Both the position numbers and the translations under genes were made by a program. This document shows, one piece after another, positions 24,430 to 36,493 of a stretch of 64,000 bases of DNA. The DNA is from Sclerotinia nivalis (taxonomy: Eukaryota; Ascomycota; Leotiomycetes; Helotiales; Sclerotiniaceae), in assembly GCA_029531795.1 (NCBI GenBank), contig JAPEIS010000010.1, positions 1,612,001 to 1,676,000 on the forward strand, given 5' to 3'. Numbering within the stretch: the first letter of the stretch is position 1; each line of letters opens with the position of its first letter. The notes under the pieces are model-generated. The model ran no database searches, was not told the DNA's origin, and saw nothing but the letters and a program-made list of their open reading frames with translations.

Positions 24430-25910
24430 CTATAACTACAGCTAGCTCTTTTATTACTATAGATAAACTTAAACTTACAGAATAAGCTTATAAAGCTTTG
24501 AGAGAGAAATACGATTTCATCATTAGTTCTAATGAAAAAGAATAGAATTCGATATAGGAATATATTTTATTTTGTAATTATCAATATCAATGTATTAGAA
24601 TGTATAATATAGAAATTAATAGTATTTTTAAGAAGGATTTTAAAGATTGAATAGTAAAGAATTTCATTCTAGCTTGTTGTTCTTATTTAGTATTTCTTCG
24701 AAATGTTTTTTGTAAAAATGGTTTCTATATCAATAAGGTTGATAAAGATACTTTGGGAAAGAATCTTGTTGATGTTTTTGTTTACAAATATTCTGTATAG
24801 ATAAATAAGTAATTGCGAGAATGATTCTTATGTTTTTTGAATATAATGTTTTTTACATTTCGATATTATCTCGAAAAGCTTATTTCGATTGATATATATA
24901 ATTCTTCAATCTTTGATTGTATTATCGATGTTAAGAAAGATATTAGTTAAGTTGAATTATTTTAGGATTACAGTAATAATGATTTACTTCAAATGATTGA
25001 TTTTTATATTGTTATTCTTGAAAGGGATAAGAAAATTATTCAAAACATTATAAATTTCGGTAAGCTTTACAATAGAGATATGAAGTATAATAGTTTTAAT
25101 AATAATATTCAATACAAATTCGTTATTTTTTATAATTAATATAATAAAATCAATTTATTCTTTTTCTATTATAATTTAACCTTTTCTATAATGCTATAGG
25201 ATAAAATATTAAGCTTTTATTTTATTATTATTAATTTTTACAAATTGTTTTTTAATAAAAGTATATATTATATATATAATTACTTCGAAAATCAAGAATA
25301 TCAATAAGCAATTTTCATTAAATGAGTATTTATTATATTAGTTTTGGTTCAAAAGGACAATCCTATTACTATTATTTTCGAATACTTCGAAAAACTAATC
25401 AATATATTTCGGAATCTTCGATTCAATTTTTTTATCGATTAACAAAATGAATCTTCTATACTATTGAAGATCATTATTGTTTATTACTTCTATTCTATAT
25501 ATAAATTAGTTTGCTCTGATTCTGTTTCGATATATATAAATCAAATCAATAAAATACATTCCAGTATTATAATTTACGATTTTCTATTCAATAACAACAA
25601 TTCACAATTATAGCTTCAAGAAAAACCTTTTTCCAAATTCAATTCTTTTTAAAAGGAAGTATACTATATAAATCGGATTTACAAAAGTAATCGAAGAATT
25701 CTACTTCGTCTTTCAAGCTTTAATACAAAATTCCAAGGTAAAAAGCATTGTAGATATTATATTTATAAGAAAGAAAACTATTAATCAATTAATCATTCTA
25801 TCGAAAAGTAAAAGAAAACTAGATGATATTATTAAGAATTTGTTAAAACTAAATAATCTGAATATACTTCTATTTTCAAATATTTGTATTATTAATATAT
25901 TATAAACGAA
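24430..25910 (+). pseudogene. Copia-1 copy 2 gag relic
   Basis: One frame from about 24430 reads ITIDKLKLTE, then KALREKYDFIISSN, typical of the start of fungal copia Gag proteins, and continues through VDKDTLGKNLVDVF to the zinc knuckle near 25745-25800. Stop codons appear from the first line on. It aligns with copy 1 from 251 onward and with copy 3 in reverse to the window end. The original start codon could not be fixed. Confidence 0.72.
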
Positions 25911-28199
25911 TATAGTACAATTATTCTTTCAAATGAACAATTCATTCTCCTTATAAAGGAATATAAATTTTTTTTGCAAAAGAACCCCTAGAAGGAATTA
26001 AACGATAATTCTAATCTCGAAGGATTTTTCAACGAATTCACTTTTTCAGAGATTCAAAAGGCTGTTATCAAGCTTTGTAACAATACTATTATTCATTTCT
26101 TGGGAATTACAACTTCATTATCGATTCAAACCTTTTTCAATCATCGTTATTCAAATAAATAATTCATCGATATTATAATTGATTCAGAAGCTTCAATCAA
26201 ATATATCGCCGGTATATATCAAATTGAAGCTCTACAGAAGTTTATCGATATCACGATTATATTAAACTCTAATTCTAATACTAATTTCGTTTTTGGAATT
26301 GTAATACTTGATATATTTATTAATAATATTACCTTTCATATTATAGATATTTATACTTTATTCCTTTTATTATTTGTAAATATAAATCGACTTTATATAA
26401 TCTTTGATAATCTTAACAATATTATTATAGACTTCAAAGGAAATTATATCTATTCTGTAATTAGAAGATTCGATTATATATTTCTTTTATAAAGTATTAC
26501 TCTTTTTATCAATTCAATAAAAATATATTCCTCTATTCTCTTCTTTTATCTTATCAATATAGAATTTCGAAGATTACATTATCGATTTGATCATTTTTCT
26601 ATAGAAAAACTCTACAATATCCTGAAATATATTGATTATAATGAATATACCGAAAAAGAACTTTATGAATTCAATAAATTTTGTTATTTCTATCAAAAAT
26701 ATAGTAGATTTCCAGAACGATTTAAATTTATTTTATATAACAATATCGAATTCAATTTTATAATTTATATTGATATTATATATCTAAATGGAAAACTAGT
26801 TCTGTATATTATCGATCAAACAATATATTTCCAAATTATACGATTTCTATCTAATATTTCAACAATTGCAATTTGGAATACTTTTAGAGAATACTAGATC
26901 GATATTTATATTGGACCTCTAGATTATCTAATCCACAATACTGAAAAGAATTTTGTTGAAAAAGAATTTATAAATTGAGCTTTATTTATAAATACTATAA
27001 CAAAATCAGTTCCTGTTGAATCTTATTGATCAATTGGTATTGTTGAACGATATTATATATCTCTTCGTTATATATACGAAATCATTATTAAAGAAATAGT
27101 TTAAGAATCTGATATTATACAGAATATACATCTCCGAATAATTATAAAGATTATAAATAATTCAATTGGTCCAAATGGTTTAGTTCCTATATTACTTGTA
27201 TTTGGAATATATTTTAGAATTTCCAATCTAGATTTTCCAAGTTCTATCATTTTGCAATGAATTGTAGCTATTGAAAAAGTTATATAAAAGATTTACAAAT
27301 TCCGTATACAAAAACAGATTAACGATATTTTAAATCAACGAAATAATCTTTCAATAGATTATATTCACGATCTCTTTATTAATTTTGATGTTTTGATATA
27401 GTAAGATATTATTGTTTCTAAAAAAGACAAATAGAAAGATCTATTTCTTTTTTTCGAAATTAATGACAAAATCTATAGAATTCAATTTTCTAACGGAATT
27501 ACTAAATTCAGAAATATTATTGTAAAACTATATTATTCCAAATCGAAAGAAGCAATAGATCTTTCTGATAATCCTGATGAGGAAATCAATTCTTCTGACA
27601 ATCCGGAATTAATTAATCAAAATCCAGATTCATCAAATCCAGTATAGAAGTCTGTTCGAAATGCAATTGTTTATATAATGATATTCTCTATATTTGCTAT
27701 CATTCGTTTTGTTAATTATATTGTATAATGTTTTTTAGATCGAATTGAAATTCCGATAGTTCATCAATATTTTTCGGAAACGCTATTGATATCAAATCCT
27801 GATTTAATTATTTTTTTGACAAGCAAAGATCTTGAAACTATTTTACCCAAATCTAATTTTGTTGATTCTTATAGAAAAGAGATTGAAGGATTATTAGAAA
27901 AAGGAATTTTCGAAAACGTTTTCATTTCTTTGATTCCTATTGGAATTTGTATCTTCGGAAGTTGATTTGTTGGTGAGATCAAATATATCGGAACTGATAA
28001 GATTATAAAGAAATCATAATTAATAGTTCAAGTATATAATGATATTGGAAAAGAAACTATTTTGATTCAATTCCTAATTTTACAAAGAGTTAATCAACGG
28101 AAACTATTGATCCTAATTTCAATCTTTAAATCGAAGAACATCTATATTTATCTTTACGATATTTTATAAACCTATATTCAGACTATAACGGAATTAAAT
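25911..28199 (+). pseudogene. Copia-1 copy 2 pol relic, 5' part (protease, integrase, start of RT)
   Basis: Protease-like region at about 26190-26460, pre-integrase motif near 26570-26650, integrase core at about 26700-27120 with YIDIIYLNGK-like opening, then a low-complexity Asp/Asn/Pro linker (about 27550-27660). Reverse transcriptase starts near 27800 (IEGLLEKGIFENV). It is cut at 28199 by gypsy-A2. The pogo insertion of copy 1 is absent here; the empty TA is at 26647-26648. Many stops of all three types. Confidence 0.88.
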
Positions 28200-28344
28200 T
28201 ATTACGGGTTCATCTCCCTTCACCTGCACGTGATCATGTGTGCCTTAGGCATATATACATACACTTACTTCTATATAGTCAGGTCACCTCCTTGTAGTAC
28301 AATAATAAATCAAACCTACATATACCTTTTTTTTCACCATGATA
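28200..28344 (+). repeat. 5' LTR of gypsy-A2 (145 bp, 18-bp deletion)
   Basis: Begins TATTAC and ends ATGATA. Compared with the 3' LTR it lacks 18 bp in the stretch cacctccttg/tagtac; the missing piece in the 3' LTR is bounded by direct repeats of ctccttg, which points to slippage or unequal pairing. Confidence 0.93.
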
Positions 28345-28624
28345 GTTTGTACTACCCTTTCAAAGGCTCCGTCATTTTACGAAGTGATCTAGCCTTGCTA
28401 AATCATTTGTAGGCTTTTGTATCTGTTTTCGATTGTTTTCGTGTTATTATAATTCGCTTGTTTTTGTGTAGTTGTGTTTCTTATTTGCTTTTGTGTAGTT
28501 TTTGATTCTTGATTGCTTTTGTATGATTGTATTTATTTGTAGGCTTCTGTGTTTGTTTTTGATTGTTTTTATGTAATTGCAAATTGCTTATCGATTATTT
28601 TGTATAATTGTAATTCTTTTTATA

Positions 28625-29940
28625 ATGGTTTTCGGTTCTATATTTGCTGGTAATGCAACTCCTACTTTTATCGAAGGAATTCGTATCGAAATCCAACGAG
28701 TCTTTAACCAATAGCCTACTATTATACAAATCCTAGTAAAATTGAATATTTTAATAATACCAAATCTCGTTATCAGTTTTAACGAACAAATTGCTTATCT
28801 GAATTATGTTTTTTTTGTTATTGAAGATCGTTTTACTATTTAAACTATTTATATCGCTACTCAAACAAATAAGATCGAAGAATTCAAAGTGGAAAATATC
28901 GAGCTTCTTTGTATTTTAATCGGTAAGCAAGTTCAATTGGATATCAATGGTATTGTTATTAATCAGAAACCGATCACTTTTTGTTAAACTCAAAAGAATT
29001 TGTTTGTTTTTAAAGACGAAAGATCTAATATTCTCGTTCGACAAAAAAACTATCAGTTTTGGAAGTTGGATTTGTAACTCTATTGGATAATCGATTTACA
29101 ACTTTTTGTTTCCGAACAAAAGAAGATTAGTTATATTATTAATCTTTTTGATAATCAAGCGCAACAAAAGTGTATTACAAATATCATCAGATTCGTTGAT
29201 GATTTTATTTGTTTCGATTTTGCTGTTTTGTTTTTGGCCAAATTGGACAAATTATATATCTCTATAGATATCGAAAAGGAAGCCTCGCTCAAATTCGATA
29301 AGCTTTCTATAGATTCAAAGGAATCCTTTTCGGTTTTCTTCTTTATATTGTTTCATTTTGCTAACTCTTGTTATAAATCTAATCGCGAGATTGTTAATAC
29401 GATAAAGCAAAAGGTTACAATCCTTTTTCGAACTTTGGTTATTGGTGATTCGAATCCTTATACGGTTGATGATATTGATAGTTGGTAAAAGAAATTCTTT
29501 ATTTGAAATCAGAATCTTCGTAATGCTGAATATTATAACAAAAATTCTGATAAAACATTTGTTATTGATGGTGACTCTATAGATCTCGATACAATAAAAC
29601 AAAAAAAATAATAGAAAAAAGATTTGCAAAATAAGAAAAAGAAGTTTAATCCTGTGGTTTCTTGTAATTGTTATAATAGGATCGGTTATTTTCAGATTGA
29701 TTGTTATATTATTTATGATGTCAATAATAATCATCTTTTTGGTAAACAAGCTTCTATTAATATCTTTTTCAATTGTAATACCATTGTTTCAATTAATCCG
29801 GTCTCCGATCAATATACTATTGTTCCGGTTTTTCGAGGTATCAATAGGTTTAATAATAATCGTAATGGATTTCGAGAAGGATATATTAATAATTGGGTAC
29901 AAAGTCAATAGTATTTGAATCAGGTATAATAGTAAGGTTA
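28625..29940 (+). pseudogene. Gypsy-A2 gag relic
   Basis: Starts at ATG 28625 (MVFGSIFAGNATPTFIEGIR) and stays in one frame to about 29940, some 438 codons with about ten stops. The best preserved part is 29228-29488 (86 residues, LAKLDKLYISIDIEKEASLK), matching gypsy-A1 gag near 7800. The zinc knuckle near 29660-29705 reads CNCYNRIGYFQIDC; the His is Tyr. A Gly/Asn/Arg-rich tail follows. Antisense and +1 frames over 29315-29918 are also open but only because of base composition. Confidence 0.82.
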
Positions 29941-30099
29941 TATCAAACCAAAGAAGATTGTCTTTATATCTAGTTCAATTAAGGAAAATCCCGAATAGGG
30001 AAAAGATTAATCTTTATAAAAAATCGTTTGTAAAGGAATACTAAAGGTAAGAAGGTAAATCGAGGAATAGATAGAGATAAGTTATTGCAATTCAACTCT

Positions 30100-33000
30100 A
30101 TAAATAGTAAATCTTTATTTGTTAAAACTATTATGTTCTTTGTGTATGAAAATCCCTTTATTATTATAAATCTTATTGATAATAAATATTCTAGAGAAAC
30201 TTTTGCTGATCATTTTTTTATTTTCAAATACAATATTGAAATATAACTCTTATTTCATTCTTGTGAACTCCGATTTATCGATAGAAAGATCGTCAATAGA
30301 ATTACAGAATATTTTGTAATAGAAATTGTTATAAAAAATCACTATAAGTATTGATCCTTTTACATTATCCAATTTTCATTAGAGATACTATTAATTTTTG
30401 ATTTATTATAATTACAATGCTACAATCCTACTATCAACTAAACGGAGATGAGTTTAATATTCTCTTTAAACTATTGTGCTTCTAATTACTTAACGTATTA
30501 TAATTTAGAGCCAATTACCATACCAACAATCCCATCTCCAATCAAAGAACAAAAAGATCTAACAAAAGTTACTTTACAACAAATCGTTGATATTATCAAA
30601 CCTTTAAATAAATTCCTTATCAATCCTGATATAAAAGCTAAATACACAATTTATAAATATTACTTTCTATATATCGAGAATTATCTAAAAGACGATATCA
30701 ATTGTTCATCTATTCAAACATTTTCTACTTTTAAAAGAATTTCTTATAAAAAATCTTCTATTAAAGAGATACTAAATAAAGATTATATATTACAATTTAA
30801 CGATTCTTCTATTGACCTTGAATTTCAACAAGGTCTGACATCTAGTATAAATCATTATCGAACAAAACACTGTGAAAAACTAAATAATCAAATACAGATG
30901 ATTCCCAATTGTCCGCGTCCAAAATCGATCTTAAAGATTGCAAATCGGCATTAGCCTATTCACAATTCAAAAAATCGTTTGCCCCCGTTTTCTATTAGAG
31001 AACTCTCTATACTTATTTACAAAGATACAAACCCAAATATAGATAATATTCGTTAATTGTAAATTTCTAACTTTATTTCGTTTTATCAACAAGATAACAT
31101 TTAGATTATCCAATTAATATAAGATGAATTAGATACCATACAGAAAACTATTGAACAAGATTATCTACGATAAATTATATTGTCCTCGATACTCACAGAA
31201 AGGGATTTTCGATCGATTTTACAAAGGCAAAACAATATAACAAAGATGCTCTTTAGAACCCTATTACAACTTTATGATTTTATATACGATTGTTACAAGC
31301 CACTCCATTTGCAAAAGATCTTTAAGGCTGATATCAACAAATTTTTAATTGGCAAACTTCCCCTTAATGACAATCAAATACAACAAAAGCTTCCTATATG
31401 ATTACAAGATAAACTTCCTACCTTCCTTCTATATTATACAGATAAATTGCCGCCTCATCGAATCTAGAATTACAAAATTGAATTGATATTCGATAAAGAG
31501 CTATCTTATTTCAAAAACCGCTTTTTATCGTCAATAGAATTAATAATGGTATACAAATGATTTGATGATAATCTTTTCAAAAAGTTCATTCGGGAATCGA
31601 GATCGCAATACACCTCTCCTTTATTATTAACTGCTAAACCAAAAAAAGGGATCTGCATTTGTCAAGATTATTGAAAACTAAATAATATTACTATAAAGAA
31701 TCGTTATCTATTATCCATCGTTCGCGAAATATTGAATGTTTTTTGCAATACAAAAATTTATACTAAGTTTGATATCATTACAGTATTCAACAAATTGCGA
31801 ATCGTCGAAAAGAATAAATAGAAAACTATATTCATTACTCGTTTTGGTCTTTTTGAATCTCTGATTATACTTTTCGATCTCTGCAATACATTTGTATCGT
31901 TCCAATATTATATCAATTATACACTTTTCGACGAGTTGGACAAGTATTGTATTATATATCTCGATAACGTTCTAATCTACTTCGATAATCTTGTAAAGTA
32001 TAAAGAGCATATCCACTAAATAATTCAAAAATTAATGGATACTGGATTACAGATTGATATTAATAAATACAAATTCGAAACTACGAAGACAAAGTATTTG
32101 GATCTTATCATTACAATCGAAAACATCGAAATGGATCAAGAAAAAATCACAGTTATTACATCTTGGGAATTGCCTTTATATATAAAAGATTTATAACGAT
32201 TTCTCGGTTTCATTAATTTCTATTAACGTTTTATAAAAGATTTTTCAAAGATTTGTTATTCTCTCAACGATTTTTTGTAGAAGAATATTATATAAGATTG
32301 GACTACAGATTATATAAAGGCTTTTGATGCTTTAAAAAAAGCTTTCACAATAATACCGATTTTGGTATACTTTGATTATAAACAGAAAACTGTTTTGGAA
32401 ACCGATACTTCCAATTAGGTTTCAGAAAAAGTTCTCTTATAATACAATGATGATAATGTTTTGCATTCAATTGCTTACTTTTCATTTAAGTATATAACAA
32501 TAGAATGCAATTATAAGATTTACAATAAAGAACTATTTGCTATTATCAAGACAATAGAAGAATAATACTTAGAACTTCAAAATTCACAAAAGAAATTCGA
32601 GATTCTTATTGATCACAAAAACCTCGAATATTTTATAATTACAAAAGCTCTTAATCAACAGTAAATACAATGATTTGAATTTCTATCTCAATATAATTTC
32701 TATATAATTTATCGATCAGAAAACAAAACTATTCAACCAAACATACTAAATAGAAAATACAAAGATCGATTATATCGTTTTGATCCAAACGATAAACATC
32801 TAAAGAATCGAGAATGCATTATCCTTCCTCAGGATCGTTTTGATAACAATTTTTATAAGGATTTGATTAAGTATATTAATTTAGTATTAATAAAGACAAT
32901 AGTACCATTCCATAATCAACCAATTGATATCTTAATCGATACAATATATACTAGATCCGATATCGCAAATCAACTTATCTTTACTTTTAACAATCCATCG

Positions 33001-34602
33001 ATAATTAAATAATCAAAAGAATATTATAAAACCCTTCGGATTGCTATATAAGATTGTTCGATCCAAAATAATAGAATTTACTATTAGAATAAGATTTGAG
33101 TTCTATTAGATGATAAACTCAAACTCCAAATTATCTATCGAATTCATTTTTCTAATCCTACTGATTATCCTGATCGAATTAAAACGATTGATCTTGTTTT
33201 TTATATATACTAATGGCCTAATATATATTTGGAGATCACATCCTATATAAAAGCCTACGAACTTTGTATTTGCATCAAATCGTCCAAATTGATGCCTCCC
33301 GGATTTTTGAAACTGTTGTCTGTCCCTTTTCGTATATAATCTAATATCTCAATCGATTATATTACACTACTCCCGGATTGCATTCGTTATAATTCTATTT
33401 ATAAATATATCTTGGTGATAGTTTGCAAGTTAACCAAAATGAGATATTTCATCGGTATACATATATTAACGATAAAAAAGCTAATTGATGCTTTTATTAA
33501 TTGTGTCTATACACTTTATAGATTTCTGAATAATATCATTTCCAATCGAGAAACACAATTCATATCAGAATTCTGATTATAATTCTCAAAGCAATTGGAA
33601 GTTATTTTAAAACATTCTTCAATTTTTCATTCTCAAATAGATAATCAAACTGAACATATTAATTCGATTCTGAAGCAGTATTTACGAGTTTTTGTTAATT
33701 ATCATCAAGATAATTAATTGGATTAACTATTTTTAATCGAATTTGTATCTAATAATTTGGTTTTTGAAACAATTGATTATTCGCCTTTCTTCGCCAATTA
33801 CAGCTTTAATCTATATCTAGATATTAAACTTAATAAACCTTATCCATTGAATATAATTCTAATACAAAAACAGGGATTCTTTAAAGGTAATAAGATCGCA
33901 GATTGTATAGAATATATCTTGAAGCAATTTCGTGCTCTTGTATAGCAAGCAATTGCTATGTATAAGGACTATATTAACTATTATCGCTCTGATTCACTTT
34001 GCTACACAGTTAATCAGAAAGTCTTTGTCAATATCAAGAATATGAAGACTTTGCACAAAGCAAAAAAGCTAGATGATAAATGGATCGGCCTTTACAAGAT
34101 TATCAAAGTTTATTTTTGTATTTGTCTTATTCAATTGTTTGAGAATATTAAAATCTTCTTTGTTTTCTATCATTTTTTTTTTTTTTCAGTTTATACTAAT
34201 CCTTATTTTCCGGTTTAAGCAACGATTAACGAATCAGAATCCCTAACTACACAGGATAGAATTTTGGAGCGGAACGACGATAAGGATAAACCTATTCAGA
34301 AATGGATATTTGAAAGAGTTCTAGATAATCACAATGAAGATGACCATCATTATTTGATCAAATAAAGACACTACACACCAACTTGATAATTAACTAATAA
34401 TTTAAAAGATAACAAAAAAGTTCTTATCGAATATCATCACCTTTATCTAAAGAAACCAGGACTGTTAGCTTGGATCCTAAAGCACCTTGACATTACTATA
34501 TTACAATCGGAACTACAGAATTTGCAATCGGAATTATACAGCACGATTGCTATACCCACTCTACAAAGATCTATTTGTATTAAGATTGTTTGCTTCGCTT
34601 AA
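30100..34602 (+). pseudogene. Gypsy-A2 pol relic: protease, RT, RNase H, integrase, chromodomain
   Basis: All recognisable domains lie in one frame up to a stop at 34600-34602. Protease remnant near 30170 (LIDNKYSRETFADH); reverse transcriptase at about 31620-32160 with YLDN at about 31955 in place of YLDD; RNase H at about 32330-32680; integrase zinc-binding region near 33170-33290, core near 33340-33720 (SIDY, ISNRETQF, QTEHINSIL, second Asp changed to Asn), and chromodomain-like tail near 34290-34440 (KWIFERVLDN). A 168-residue piece without stops covers 30448-30954, the protease-RT linker. Dozens of stops, no frameshift seen by eye. Pol lies one frame back (-1) relative to gag. Confidence 0.88.
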
Positions 34603-34768
34603 AGGTATATTACATGTTATAATAATAAAGGATATAACATCATTGAAAGATATCACACATTTTTTGTTCAGGGATCTAATTGAGGAAAGAGATCTATATT
34701 TTTTCTTTATTTTTCTTTATTTTTTAATACCCATTTAGGGTCAAATGGGTTTCTTAAAAAGGAGGTAT

Positions 34769-34931
34769 TGTTACAGGTTCATTTCCTTTCACCTACACAT
34801 AATCATATATACCTTAGGCATACATATATACACTCATTTCTATATAGTTAGATCACCTCCTTGACCTTCTTCTCCTCCTTGTAGTACAACAATAGATCAA
34901 ACCTACACATACCTTTTCCCTCACCATGATA
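34769..34931 (+). repeat. 3' LTR of gypsy-A2 (163 bp)
   Basis: Begins TGTTAC and ends ATGATA; full-length partner of the shortened 5' LTR. Preceded by a polypurine tract (aaaaaggagg). Confidence 0.95.
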
Positions 34932-36120
34932 TAAATCGATTATTCTATATTTATCCTTTTCAAAAAATACAACTTCTATAAGATATCGTTCTTCAAATAA
35001 AGAAACCTTTATATAATATTATAGAATCAGATAATCATTAATTCAAAATATATTATAATTATTATATAAATCGTTTCGGTCTTACAATTTCAATCTACGA
35101 TCATTATCTTCTTTATCGAAATAACGATATATTTGTAATTGTTGATATTCAAATCAACGATACGCTTATTATCGCTGACAAAGCATTTGCTGAATTAGAG
35201 CAGAAACAATTCAAAATTGTTAACTTTCAAACAAAAGATTGTAAGATATTAATAGAGACAAACCCTTTTAAATTTAATAGAGCTATTGTATTATTGATTA
35301 ATAGTATTATCAATCTAATTTAGAAACAATATTATAAGAACCTTTAACAAGTCGTTTTTAATCTTGTAGATCTTAAAAATATTAAAGGTAAATTACGAAA
35401 GAATATTTCAATTCAGGAACAATACATTGCTTAGCAAACTAAAGGAATATATATCACTAATCTCACTCAATCAAAGATTGCATATTCATTATCCTGTATC
35501 GTTCAAATCATCAATCCTATTTCGAAAGATATTGAATTCTTGAATAAGATTCTTTCTTAGCAATTCTATAATACTATTAAAGGATTGAGATTCGTTCCCT
35601 TTGATTCAAAGACCCTTATTTTTTTTATATTCGTAAATACAGGATTCGCAAATAACCTTGATTATTCTTCTTAAATCGAATATATTATAATTCTAATAAA
35701 CAAATTCAAAAATACAAATATCCTTTATTGGATTTTTATTAAATGCAAAAGAGTTACTAGAAATATATTAGCTTTAGAACTTTATATAATAATTTTTGGA
35801 TTCGATATAATAAATATTATAAAGTCTTCTCTCGATCAAATGATTATCTATAATTATTCTATTTCATTTGTAATATATCTTGATTCGAAATCACTTTACG
35901 AATGTTTTGTTAGATTTGGTATTATATACGAAAAGCGATTGATGATTGATTTGATGTGTATTTGTTAATTGTATAAGAGGCAGGAGATTCAGGAAATCGG
36001 CTGGATCAATAGGAATACTAACTCTATTGATGTAATAACGAAGGCTAAACCTTGTCAAGCTTTGAGGGAATTGATTGATACGAATAAGATTAAATTGGAA
36101 ATGGAAATATAAATGGAAAG
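34932..36120 (+). pseudogene. Copia-1 copy 2 pol relic, 3' part (rest of RT, RNase H)
   Basis: Continues the copia-1 pol after gypsy-A2. The end of reverse transcriptase includes QINDTLIIAD near 35155 (the QTDD motif with Asp to Asn). RNase H spans about 35690-36070 and ends with WINRNTNSIDVIT-like sequence and KPCQALRELIDTNK, the characteristic C-terminus of fungal copia pol. It covers the site that gypsy-A1 hit in copy 1. From 36121 to 36250 is 3' untranslated sequence. Confidence 0.88.
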
Positions 36121-36250
36121 AACAAGTATTAAGATTTCAGATTTTCAAATATTAAGATTTAGATTTTCGGATATTATGATTTTGGGTTTTTCTATTTCAT
36201 TTTGTATTTATATTTATTGTAATTAATTATTCTTTTAAAAAGATAATCAA

Positions 36251-36493
36251 TATTGATATTTATATACTTTTAAAATATATAATCCTTACTTAAGCGAAGG
36301 CTTTTATATTGAGGCCATTCGTATTCAATGATTCTTTCGAATCTTGATATACAATATAATCTTTAATTTAGGAGTCAATTGTATAGCAATCCAAGCGCCC
36401 TCACGGGAATCTCTTTTGTGAATAACCTCAATACGATCATAAACGTTTATAATCATTTTTATCGGATACGACGATCACGGAGTCGTACCGACA
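36251..36493 (+). repeat. 3' LTR of copia-1 copy 2 (243 bp)
   Basis: Begins TATTGATA, ends TACCGACA. A terminal hairpin TACGAC/GTCGTA lies in the last 25 bases. Shares the mutation-poor block at about 36382-36430. Confidence 0.94.

Larger units (their letters stand above)
28200..34931 (+). mobile_element. Gypsy-A2, complete Ty3/gypsy chromovirus nested in copia-1 copy 2
   Basis: LTRs at 28200-28344 (145 bp) and 34769-34931 (163 bp), target duplication taaat at 28195-28199 and 34932-34936. Copia-1 copy 1 shows the empty site at 5559-5563 with matching flanks. It is related to gypsy-A1 (same domain order, alignable gag and pol) but has a clearly different LTR, so it is a sister family. Confidence 0.96.
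23295..36493 (+). mobile_element. Copia-1 copy 2, complete Ty1/copia element carrying a nested gypsy-A2
   Basis: LTRs of 243 bp at 23295-23537 and 36251-36493; target duplication ctttt on both sides, in the B2 integrase gene. B1 shows the uninterrupted site near 17309-17330. Without gypsy-A2 (28200-34931 plus one TAAAT) the element is about 6.5 kb. It is the only copia-1 copy with both LTRs in the window and serves as reference for copies 1 and 3. Confidence 0.96.

Noticed and set aside
29315..29918. Overlapping open frames on both strands across gypsy-A2 gag (144, 95 and 73 residues)
   Set aside because: Only the frame continuous with 28625-29488 matches gag of gypsy-A1; the others are compositional.
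34487..34738. 83-residue open frame at the end of gypsy-A2
   Set aside because: Out of frame with pol, overlapping its end and the 3' untranslated region, with no counterpart in gypsy-A1.
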